DNA of 64,000 nucleotides, taken from the NCBI GenBank assembly GCA_903900335.1, contig CAIUMP010000004.1, forward strand, positions 62,001 through 126,000. Reading direction: 5' to 3'. The translations under genes were made by a program, and so were the position numbers. This document shows positions 53,559 through 60,239 of this stretch, one piece after another. The stretch is from an uncultured Ignavibacteriota bacterium (GTDB taxonomy: Bacteria; Bacteroidota; Ignavibacteria; Palsa-1295). A model generated the notes under the pieces. It worked only from the letters and a program-made list of their open reading frames with translations. It searched no databases and was not told where the DNA came from. How positions within the stretch are numbered: position 1 is the first letter of the stretch; each line of letters begins with the position of its first letter.

Positions 53559-54386
53559 TCATTTCAGCAGATTTAACATCGAGTCGATGCGATTGAGATC
53601 GAACCGGAATGGCTGCCCGGTGGCGTCATGAGTATAGATGAAGCAGGTGGTCACCAGATCGTTGTGCACGGTTGAGAGGTCATACCGCGCGCCCGAAAGC
53701 AGAGTGCAAAGTTCTTCTGGGTAATGATACACGTACTCGTAGCCTTCTTCCTCCGCCGAGAGATAGCAATTGTGATTGAGGAAACTTACGGCAACACCAA
53801 CTCTAGAGTATTTCAATGCTCGGTCCAAAAGGCGAAGTAGCGCAGAGATACGATCCTTCTCTGGAAAGATGAATTTCAGGCATGGCGCAACACCAAACAT
53901 GGTGACCACGTCGTAGGACTCTTCGAACTCATATTTGAAAAAGTCAGCAGCGATTGCCGTCACATCGGGAAAGCGCTGACGCACGATCTCGATCTGTCCT
54001 TCAGCGATGTCGATAGCCGTCGATTCCTCCGGCTCTATACCCCGCTGTGTGAGAAACTCGAAGAAGAGTCCATTACCGGCGCCGACATCAAGCAGCGTTT
54101 TGCCTGTGAGATCAATATGCTCGACAAGAAACTCAAACTGGGAATACATCTGCTCCGGGCTCTCCCAATCATTCGCATCGTATGCCTCCTTGGCTTCTTC
54201 CACATTGCGATTGTAATATCCTGCCAAGGCTTCCGGCGTCATCTTCTCTCCGGGCACGAGGTACTTGCCATAGAGCGCCGTGTCTTTCTTCGCATGGACG
54301 GCCGCAGCGGGAGCACTGTTCGTGCTAGCGACTGGAGCTGCTCCTTGCAATGCTATATCTTTTCCATTCAGGCTGATCTCAGGCAT
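53559..54386 (-). CDS. Class I SAM-dependent methyltransferase
   Basis: The product has 275 residues. A 90-residue N-terminal lead (Ala-rich, then LAGYYNRNVEEAKEAYDAND) precedes the Rossmann core: TLLDVGAGNGLFFEFL (motif I), ESTAIDIAEGQIEIVRQRFP, AIAADFFKYEF and YDVVTMFGVAPCL. Loop and strand order match small-molecule or protein methyltransferases of the UbiE-like type. It lies 95 bases downstream of an ATP-grasp gene on the same strand, suggesting a shared pathway that modifies a metabolite or peptide; the substrate is unknown. Confidence 0.8.
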   Translation of the reverse strand: MPEISLNGKDIALQGAAPVASTNSAPAAAVHAKKDTALYGKYLVPGEKMTPEALAGYYNRNVEEAKEAYDANDWESPEQMYSQFEFLVEHIDLTGKTLLDVGAGNGLFFEFLTQRGIEPEESTAIDIAEGQIEIVRQRFPDVTAIAADFFKYEFEESYDVVTMFGVAPCLKFIFPEKDRISALLRLLDRALKYSRVGVAVSFLNHNCYLSAEEEGYEYVYHYPEELCTLLSGARYDLSTVHNDLVTTCFIYTHDATGQPFRFDLNRIDSMLNLLK

Positions 54387-54481
54387 GATAACGTTCTCTT
54401 ACAGTTTGTACGACAAGTGGAAATGATCTCTCCAAACATTCATTTACGAATCCGCTGCAAAGCAATCTCAGGAAGTAGGCT

Positions 54482-55411
54482 CTACATGCGCTCGTTCTTC
54501 GACTTCTCCGCAGCAAGTGCGAGCCGCTCAACAATTCGGTTGCGCAGCGGGTTCGGGATTCCATCGTGCGCCTCGGAGGCCGAGCGCATGTCACACATGT
54601 CATTGACGTAGTCCACAACGATAAACCGCGACGGCTCGTAGGGTGTCGCCTGACGCAGTGCGATCTCACTCGAAAAGAACTGAAGCCCGGATACGCGCGC
54701 GATCGTTCGCATGATCGACCTAAGAGGCCGCAGCTTATACGCGTGCTCCTCCGTCGGGGTGACGACATTATACACGTGCGTCTGGTCGTCCCACCAGGCA
54801 AGGAACACCTTGTCAAAGACGAAGAAGCAGCGAAACCAACACCTGCGACCCTCGATGATTCTTGGCTGGATCTTCTCCTGCAGAAGATATTTGTCCTCAG
54901 CAAGTTCTTTGCGTGTCTCGATCACATCGTGCAAAGTCTCTGCGCCGGTGACCACCCCAATACCACCGCCAGTAGTGTTCGCTGGCTTGATGATGAACGG
55001 GCTACCCAAATGCGCCAGATCGAGCGGCGTGAGCCCAGTCTCCTTCCTGTGGGAATAGGGGGAGACAATGATGGAGAATGGAACGTGCAACCCAGCTTCG
55101 ATAAACTCCAGATGCATCGTCGCCTTGTCAATGGCTTCGACCGTATGCTCATAAGAGTTCACGACTGCACCGCCACGCCGCAGGATGGCTTTGCCTAACC
55201 GCTCGAAACGCTCGTCTTCATCAAAAGCGCGGTCTAAGTAGAGCCCGAACTCCAGCTTCCGCCTCCGATGTAGATCGAGGACATCCTCCACATTGTCCTC
55301 ATGGACACGATACGACGTCAGCTGCCGACGTTGCGCTTCGCGCTCCAGCGCCAGCACAAAGTCCGCGTCGTACTCCCATATCCAGCCGATTGCGAGATCG
55401 TAATGCTCCAT
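54482..55411 (-). CDS. ATP-grasp-fold ligase-like protein
   Basis: The product has 309 residues from ATG 55411; a TTG at 55423 is in frame. The N-terminal region (AIGWIWEYDADFVLALEREA) is a pre-ATP-grasp Rossmann-like domain. The ATP-grasp core is visible in VVNSYEHTVEAIDKATMHLEF, SPFIIKPANTTGGGIGVV (ATP-binding Lys and Gly-rich loop), KYLLQEKIQPRII and a C-terminal FIVVDYVNDMCDM, where the expected metal-binding acidic residue and Asn lie. These enzymes join a carboxylate to an amine or thiol with ATP. The closest class cannot be named. It is likely co-transcribed with the methyltransferase. Confidence 0.7.
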   Translation of the reverse strand: MEHYDLAIGWIWEYDADFVLALEREAQRRQLTSYRVHEDNVEDVLDLHRRRKLEFGLYLDRAFDEDERFERLGKAILRRGGAVVNSYEHTVEAIDKATMHLEFIEAGLHVPFSIIVSPYSHRKETGLTPLDLAHLGSPFIIKPANTTGGGIGVVTGAETLHDVIETRKELAEDKYLLQEKIQPRIIEGRRCWFRCFFVFDKVFLAWWDDQTHVYNVVTPTEEHAYKLRPLRSIMRTIARVSGLQFFSSEIALRQATPYEPSRFIVVDYVNDMCDMRSASEAHDGIPNPLRNRIVERLALAAEKSKNERM

Positions 55412-55648
55412 TCCTCGGAGCAAACGAAGCGAAGAGGGGATTGGTTATATTTGTTATTTGGAAAGCGATTGAAGCTGTGCGTGTGTTCGTTTGTGATTCA
55501 TAATTCTCTGCTATAAGACAACCTCACTTTCCCCAATCCCCGAGTTCCCGACCACCCCCGAAATCTGCCTGACCCAACCAAAGAAATCCCCAACCCAAAC
55601 CCGCTCAAAATGAGACGCCTACAAATACGTAATTCCCTACAACCTAAA

Positions 55649-55686
55649 CCCTATCCCCACACCCCATCCCCCGCACCCCAAACCCC
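55649..55686 (-). repeat. Six-run G-tract, predicted G-quadruplex on the minus strand
   Basis: On the plus strand six C-runs (55649-51, 55655-58, 55662-65, 55668-72, 55676-79, 55683-86) are separated by 2-3 bases. The surrounding 55515-55690 is strongly C/A-skewed. No gene is supportable in 55412-55763; this is the upstream region of the ATP-grasp gene and ends at the transposon. Confidence 0.8.
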
Positions 55687-55763
55687 ACTCGAGACCCGTG
55701 CGCAACCACACTTGTTGTGTGATGTAAATTCGCGATTCATGAACTTCTCATATAAATCAACGA

Positions 55764-55771
55764 CTTACAGC
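55764..55771 (+). repeat. Left copy of the 8-bp target site duplication
   Basis: CTTACAGC directly precedes the left inverted repeat and is repeated exactly at 59970-59977. Eight bases is the usual duplication length for IS1595-type insertions. Confidence 0.92.
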
Positions 55772-55796
55772 GGCACTTATATACTTGACTCACCAG
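55772..55796 (+). repeat. Left terminal inverted repeat of the transposon
   Basis: A perfect complement of 59945-59969. The TAA stop and last codons of the 311-residue gene lie inside it (55777-55779), so the element end is also coding. Confidence 0.95.
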
Positions 55797-56712
55797 AGGT
55801 TTTTCCAAAATCAAATTCTTCCTGTGTTGGCGCACGGAAAAACCTCAATACCTCAATCACTTCGTAGGTCTTATTAATCCATGCGTGGTACTCTTCGTCC
55901 CAAACCTGAATGATCTTGAGGTTTACCACCATCCTATCGCCTTTAGCAAATCGGACTATTGACTTATCTATTTTGTCATTAAAGAAAGCATCGGTAATCT
56001 TTGCTGAAATCTTATTGCCGTTATAGATGAAATCCCATTTCTTGCGCTGATCCCAGAGAAGCTTGCTAATACTTACGCTTACCTCCGGTGCCATTATCGT
56101 TTGTGCCCGCTCGCCCGCTGGCTCTACTTCCGAAGACAGTGCATAAAACTGTTCGCGGGGCAAAACGAGAACGGGCTTCTTCTCCGGGGTAAGGAGTTCA
56201 AAGCCCGACACGGCCTTATCCTCATCCAGCGTTTCAAAGTGCTTGGACAGCGCCTTGTCAATAACTGGATTTTCGTTGTAAAGGGCATAAACGGGTTGTT
56301 CCACCGTGAGGCTTTCGCCATCTTCATTTACGATGGTCACGGAGTCATCAGCGTAGGTGATTTCTTTGGGCTGCTTCCCCTTCAGATTCTTCTTTAGTTG
56401 AATCAACTGATTCAGAATAGTCAGCACGGTAGCACCCGCTTGCGCCATTCCACCGTAATGGTGCCAAAGGTTCACCACAAGCGCACGTAGAACTTCAAAC
56501 TCTACGTGGAAACTTCCCGGTGCATTTGCTTTTATGTTGATCTTTACCGCCTGTTCGGGGTCGAGAAATTTTCCGATCTCCTGCATAACCGTTGTCATGT
56601 GCAAGAGGGAATTTATTAGGGTATTAGCATCAACAGAGTTGTTTTCTCCGCCGTACTTTAGGATGAATCCTTCAACCGGTGGCGCGATGCTTTGAGGTTC
56701 GACGGCTGGCAT
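55777..56712 (-). CDS. Transposon-borne protein of unknown function (311 aa)
   Basis: The N-terminus GFILKYGGENNSVDANTLINSLLHM, then VKINIKANAPGSFHVEFEVL, resembles a family of proteins recurrent on phages and mobile elements, in which a KxxYGG-type beginning is followed by a GSFEVEL segment; I cannot name it. A hydrophobic stretch (MAQAGATVLTILNQLIQL) precedes a basic KKNLKGKQPKE. The C-terminal half is beta-rich (VSVSISKLLWDQRKKWDFIYNG, GDRMVVNLKIIQVWDEEYHAW). No catalytic motif is seen. It begins 21 bases after the 60-residue gene and is the third gene of the transposase transcript. Its stop is inside the left inverted repeat. Confidence 0.75.
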   Translation of the reverse strand: MPAVEPQSIAPPVEGFILKYGGENNSVDANTLINSLLHMTTVMQEIGKFLDPEQAVKINIKANAPGSFHVEFEVLRALVVNLWHHYGGMAQAGATVLTILNQLIQLKKNLKGKQPKEITYADDSVTIVNEDGESLTVEQPVYALYNENPVIDKALSKHFETLDEDKAVSGFELLTPEKKPVLVLPREQFYALSSEVEPAGERAQTIMAPEVSVSISKLLWDQRKKWDFIYNGNKISAKITDAFFNDKIDKSIVRFAKGDRMVVNLKIIQVWDEEYHAWINKTYEVIEVLRFFRAPTQEEFDFGKTSGESSI

Positions 56713-56733
56713 GTTCTATTCTTCAAAAAAGAT

Positions 56734-56916
56734 TTAACTGTCCGTTGTGCTTTTCCCCTTTGTCCCGTCCCGTTTCCGAATCCTCTCGGACTCTTCGGGC
56801 GGTAGCTTCATAATCCTTCGGATGGCGTTCTCGAAATTCTCGTATTCGCTCGATCTCTCGTTTTCGTCGTTCCCTGAGTTCGGCTGAACGCTTGCTTCGT
56901 TCGTCTTTTGCTTCAT
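56734..56916 (-). CDS. Small charged protein coupled to the transposase (60 aa)
   Basis: The polar N-terminus (NEASVQPNSGNDENERSSE) is followed by an amphipathic helix ENFENAIRRIMKLPPEESER and a basic tail. Its ATG overlaps the transposase TGA (ATGA), so translation is coupled. Short helix-PPEE proteins of this sort are frequent next to toxins and mobile genes and may be antitoxin-like or transposase accessory proteins; that is inference. No domain is certain. Confidence 0.65.
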   Translation of the reverse strand: MKQKTNEASVQPNSGNDENERSSEYENFENAIRRIMKLPPEESERIRKRDGTKGKSTTDS

Positions 56917-57839
56917 TGTTGATCTGCGCCCGTCAGTGCGGCGTAGGTAAGCGTTGTTCCAAAAATCTGTGACGCAACCTGAACGAAGCGGTCTGAGTCA
57001 TTGCCCTTCCGCTGATTGTAACGGAATCCCTGTTCATCCAAGTAACGATCTAAGTGGAACGGCTCAACATGAATGTACGTGCCCTTGAGCATTCTCTTCA
57101 CTAACGACCAGTAGTTCTCAACGGTGTTGGTATGAACGTCACCACGGACATACTCTTTGTTTGAATGGTTGACCGTAGCGCGATAGAAGTCCCTTTCGAG
57201 TCCGTCGTATGAAGCGGAATCATCCGTGTAAAGCACTGAGTCTTTTTCGACATGCTTTGCAATTTCCGGCTTAAGGCTTCGTGCCTGTGCGCTGTTGACT
57301 ACCTTAGCGGTGACGCGGCCCTTACGCTCAACCATCCCGAATACGACTGTCTTATCGGACGGGCCGGAAGGATTCATGTGGCGCTTCTTTCCAGCGTGAC
57401 GGTTCTTATCCTTTCCGCCGATAAATGTTTCATCCGCTTCAACCGTGCCGGAAAGTTTTGCCATTGAACCGTTAGCGATTGCCTGTCTGATTCTATGGTT
57501 CATGTGCCATGCTGACTTCTGAGTAACGTCTAAAGCACGGGCCATTTCACAAGAAGAGATTCCATTTTTGCAGTTGACCACCATCCAGATAGCCGGAACC
57601 CATTTCGTAATCGGAAGCGACGAGTCCTGCATGATCGTACCCACTTTGATAGAGAACTGCTTCTTGCAGGCGCGGCATTTGAATACGGGACGTGTACGAA
57701 GTCCGTAAACCTCAGTGGAATCGCACTTCGGGCAATGCTTCACGCCGCCGTCCCATTTCAAGGAAGAGAGAAATTCCACACACACCACTTCTGATGAGTA
57801 GTAACGGACGGCTTCGATTAGGCTGGTTGGGTTCTTCAT
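56913..57839 (-). CDS. IS1595-family transposase
   Basis: The product has 308 residues from ATG 57839 (MKNPTSLIEAVRYYSSEVVC); an in-frame ATG at 58007 would overlap the divergent regulator. An N-terminal zinc ribbon is formed by CPKCDSTEVY and FKCRACKKQFS. A helix-turn-helix-like part follows (GISSCEMARALDVTQKSAWHM). The RNase H-like DDE-type domain has VEADETFIGGKDKNRHAGKK (first Asp), VLYTDDSASYDGL (second Asp) and HTNTVENYWSLVKRMLKGTY (third catalytic N/E region), typical of IS1595. All three catalytic regions are present and the frame is intact, so it is probably active. Confidence 0.94.
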   Translation of the reverse strand: MKNPTSLIEAVRYYSSEVVCVEFLSSLKWDGGVKHCPKCDSTEVYGLRTRPVFKCRACKKQFSIKVGTIMQDSSLPITKWVPAIWMVVNCKNGISSCEMARALDVTQKSAWHMNHRIRQAIANGSMAKLSGTVEADETFIGGKDKNRHAGKKRHMNPSGPSDKTVVFGMVERKGRVTAKVVNSAQARSLKPEIAKHVEKDSVLYTDDSASYDGLERDFYRATVNHSNKEYVRGDVHTNTVENYWSLVKRMLKGTYIHVEPFHLDRYLDEQGFRYNQRKGNDSDRFVQVASQIFGTTLTYAALTGADQQ

Positions 57840-57883
57840 GGTCGTTAATAGTTGTTTCGCTATACTGTAACGAATTTCACGGT

Positions 57884-57912
57884 GAGAAGTTTCCCCAAAA
57901 AGAAACTTTCTC
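57884..57912. promoter_or_regulatory. Operator-like dyad in the transposase/regulator divergent promoter
   Basis: GAGAAGTTTC (57884-57893) and GAAACTTTCTC (57902-57912) are inverted with one bulged base around an 8-base A-rich spacer. It lies between the transposase start (57839) and the XRE start (57936), which fits a site bound by the XRE protein to control both. Confidence 0.5.
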
Positions 57913-57935
57913 AAAATAATTTCGTTGTACCTTCC

Positions 57936-58148
57936 ATGAAGAAAAACCTCAGAACCCAGATAGCAGAACGCATTCAATCCATTCTTTCCGAAAAAGGATT
58001 GCGACAACAGGACTTAGCCGATTCCGCTGGACTCACGAAGTCTTATGTGAGTCAGATTATGCACGGCACCGTGAACCTGACACTCGAAACGATTGAGTCG
58101 CTACAAAAGGCACTTAGTGTACCTATCATTGAGATTCCGAGAAGTTGA
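57936..58148 (+). CDS. XRE-family helix-turn-helix regulator
   Basis: The product has 70 residues from ATG 57936. One HTH_3 domain: AERIQSILSEKGLRQQDLADSAGLTKSYVSQIMHGTVNLTLETIESLQKALSVPI. No other domain. It is divergent from the transposase gene and converges with the HEPN gene six bases away. It may repress transposition, the cargo operon or both, so the element stays quiet after insertion. Confidence 0.9.
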   Translation: MKKNLRTQIAERIQSILSEKGLRQQDLADSAGLTKSYVSQIMHGTVNLTLETIESLQKALSVPIIEIPRS

Positions 58149-58154
58149 ATTAGA

Positions 58155-58790
58155 TCAGGCTATCATTGCGCTCGAAACCTGCCTAAACGTTTCAAAGCAA
58201 GAAAGCAAGAGATATTTCGATGAATCCGCTTGGTCAGTGAGCATCAAATACTCGCCGGGAGGAGGAGTCGTTAATGGCATTGTGCCGTAATAATCCTTTA
58301 CTACCTTTTTGTATTCACCAAGAGATTCGGCGGAGCCATGAGCGATGTGATTTCTGATCTTCTTATATTTCTGAAGTGCGATCAGGTTTGTAGTTAGCGG
58401 ATCTTTTATTGGGAAACCGTTTAGAAGATACGTCTCAGAGCGAGCAATAACATTGCCGGGACTTGTCCAGTCAAGGTGCGACAGTGAAGACTGGACTAAT
58501 GCAGCCGCATGAACGGTGTCTTTCGGTCTTAAAAAAGAACGAACCTTCGCTCCTGAAGAGGTCTTTTTACCCATGCAGTACAGCAAGAATAGCTCGTTCA
58601 GAAAATTTTCATATTCCCGAAACGCATTGAAAAATATGGTTTCGGTGAGCATAGTCATTTGGCTCTTTGTCAAGGCGTGGGATGCTCCGCTCGTAAAGGC
58701 AATTTGATTTGCGCGGTCAAACTGCTCCAAATCCTGGAGCCTTACAAGAAACTCAGTCTGAACTTTTAAGACGTTCCGCCTAACCGCCAT
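58155..58790 (-). CDS. HEPN-domain nuclease-like protein (MAE_28990/MAE_18760-like)
   Basis: The product has 211 residues, largely helical. The HEPN RNase motif Rx4H is KIRNHIAHGSAES, with R146 and H151 as the likely catalytic pair. Upstream, ENFLNELFLLYCMGKKTSSG and VIARSETYLLNGFPIKDPL are in the order seen in HEPN proteins that partner DUF262. HEPN proteins are often abortive-infection RNases or toxins. It starts one base after the DUF262 stop, so the two are one operon. The exact subfamily is from memory and should be checked. Confidence 0.75.
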   Translation of the reverse strand: MAVRRNVLKVQTEFLVRLQDLEQFDRANQIAFTSGASHALTKSQMTMLTETIFFNAFREYENFLNELFLLYCMGKKTSSGAKVRSFLRPKDTVHAAALVQSSLSHLDWTSPGNVIARSETYLLNGFPIKDPLTTNLIALQKYKKIRNHIAHGSAESLGEYKKVVKDYYGTMPLTTPPPGEYLMLTDQADSSKYLLLSCFETFRQVSSAMIA

Positions 58791-58791
58791 A

Positions 58792-59877
58792 CTATTTTAG
58801 CGCCTTGCTTAATGCCCTACATACAAATTCAGTTCGCTCTTGACGTGTGCCCGTATCGGTAGTGCCCCTTCGGGACTGTGCGATGAATTTCTCGTAGGAC
58901 TCGGGAATCTCGGATGGATTGCTACCCGTGTACTCATCGTAAGCGTCACTTATTTCGTTAAGCGCGTCCCTGCACCTATCTACAAGTTTTGGTTTCAGCG
59001 GAAATCGCAAAGATTCCTTAATGCCACCAATGCCGAAGAGACCGTGCCCAATACTTGTAAAAAGCGTATAGAACAACTGCGGGCGAGACCAATTGGTATT
59101 ACCAAGCTCTTCAGCGGAATACATAGTGCCAATGTAGCTCATAATATCATCAAACTTTTTTGCTGCATCCACAAGCGGCGTCTCGTCATCGTCGTATAGC
59201 TTATAGAATTTAATCGCGTTCTTATTGGTCTGAACACCGTCGATCAGTGACACGAGTAAATCACCCGCCAATTCCGCTTCTCCCATTCGAGAGACAGTTT
59301 TCTTAGTAAGCACCTTGCACCCTAAGAAATAATTAACGTATTTGAATCCAAACTTGAAGGCGTACTGCTTAAAAAAGCCCAAGTATGCCGCGTTGATCTT
59401 TTCTTGCGGCCCGAGCTGTACCGTATAGGAATTCAGCCTTGCAAAAATATCCAAAATATCTTCGTAGGGCAAGTTAAACAGAACATCCACGCCCAACTCG
59501 TATTCAAAGAAAGCTCGCTGCATATCCTCGGACAGTGAGGAGAATTTTTTCCCCGCAAGCTCCTTGTTGTGTGCTCTTGACATCGTAAAAGCATCGTTGG
59601 CGAACTCAATGATGGTTCTTAGCCTCTGCTGCCCGTCCACAACGGTACGGATGGTTCTGCCGCCCTCTAACTTCTGAGTGATAATTATTTTAGGAATCGG
59701 CTTCCCGCGCAAAATGGTATCTATCAGGTATGACTTCGCCTTAGAAGACCATACGCTTCTTCTCTGGAAATCCGGGGAAATTTGTAGAATGTCCGTGGTG
59801 CTCCACTCAAGGAAATCCGTGATGCTGTAAGCGCGGGTATCGAAGTTCTTCATTTCAAACCAATTAGTTGTGCTCAC
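58792..59877 (-). CDS. DUF262 (GmrSD/ParB-like) protein
   Basis: The product has 361 residues if it starts at GTG 59877; ATG 59853 would give 353 and may be the real start, since family proteins begin near NFDTRAYSITDFLEW. The DUF262 core has PDFQRRSVWSSKAKSYLIDT, then ILRGKPIPKIII and VVDGQQRLRTI, whose DGQQR (residues 81-85) is the ParB-like NTP-binding and cleavage motif shared with GmrSD restriction enzymes. The C-terminal 180 residues are helical; no HNH (DUF1607) domain of GmrD type is visible. It is the first gene of the cargo operon. Confidence 0.9.
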   Translation of the reverse strand: MSTTNWFEMKNFDTRAYSITDFLEWSTTDILQISPDFQRRSVWSSKAKSYLIDTILRGKPIPKIIITQKLEGGRTIRTVVDGQQRLRTIIEFANDAFTMSRAHNKELAGKKFSSLSEDMQRAFFEYELGVDVLFNLPYEDILDIFARLNSYTVQLGPQEKINAAYLGFFKQYAFKFGFKYVNYFLGCKVLTKKTVSRMGEAELAGDLLVSLIDGVQTNKNAIKFYKLYDDDETPLVDAAKKFDDIMSYIGTMYSAEELGNTNWSRPQLFYTLFTSIGHGLFGIGGIKESLRFPLKPKLVDRCRDALNEISDAYDEYTGSNPSEIPESYEKFIAQSRRGTTDTGTRQERTEFVCRALSKALK

Positions 59878-59944
59878 TCAAAACCCACATTTCTAAAAGA
59901 GAGTTCTTCTTTAGCGAAACCGCCGAATTCGGGGCAATTTCGGG

Positions 59945-59969
59945 CTGGTGAGTCAAGTATATAAGTGCC
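59945..59969 (-). repeat. Right terminal inverted repeat of the transposon
   Basis: Perfect complement of 55772-55796. The following base matches differ, so the repeat ends exactly at 25 bp. Confidence 0.95.
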
Positions 59970-59977
59970 CTTACAGC
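59970..59977 (+). repeat. Right copy of the 8-bp target site duplication
   Basis: CTTACAGC, identical to 55764-55771. Removing the element with one copy would restore the uninterrupted site. Confidence 0.92.
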
Positions 59978-60072
59978 TTTTTGTCTATATGACAGAAAGC
60001 GCTTTCCATAAATTTTTTGCTGTTCCCAGATCAACCAGAATTCCATAAATAACCAACTATTTCTCCGTGTAG

Positions 60073-60090
60073 CACAGACTTTAGTCTGTG
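60073..60090. repeat. Hairpin repeat (CACAGACT-type)
   Basis: CACAGACT-TT-AGTCTGTG is a perfect stem in the 59978-60239 gap, downstream of the 60240 gene on its strand. A second stem TCGGGC-CTCCCT-GCCCGA is at 60215-60232, eight bases after that gene's stop. Both look like dispersed palindromic sequences; the latter may end transcription. Confidence 0.6.
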
Positions 60091-60239
60091 ACCCCAGCTT
60101 GCGTTGCACACCGACGGAGCTCAACTTTCTCCCACCAACGATTTCTACCCCAGCGTTTTCCGAATGACAGCTTCGGGAAGCTTCCCGTGCCACCTGGTAG
60201 TGTCCAAGTGTAGCTCGGGCCTCCCTGCCCGACAGACCA

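Larger units (their letters stand above)
55772..59969. mobile_element. IS1595-family transposon with DUF262/HEPN cargo
   Basis: The element is 4198 bp. Its ends are perfect 25-bp inverted repeats (55772-55796 and 59945-59969, starting GGCACTTATATAC), with an exact 8-bp direct duplication outside. It encodes an IS1595-type transposase followed by two small/unknown genes on the minus strand, an XRE regulator on the plus strand, and a two-gene DUF262-HEPN operon on the minus strand. All genes lie between the repeats and almost no sequence is unused. IS1595 elements with passenger genes are known; this cargo combination is not one I recognise. The intact ends suggest recent insertion. Confidence 0.93.

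Noticed and set aside
55464-55680. C/A-rich stretch as a coding region
   Set aside because: The skew reflects C-runs; the translations are low-complexity without a credible start or motif.
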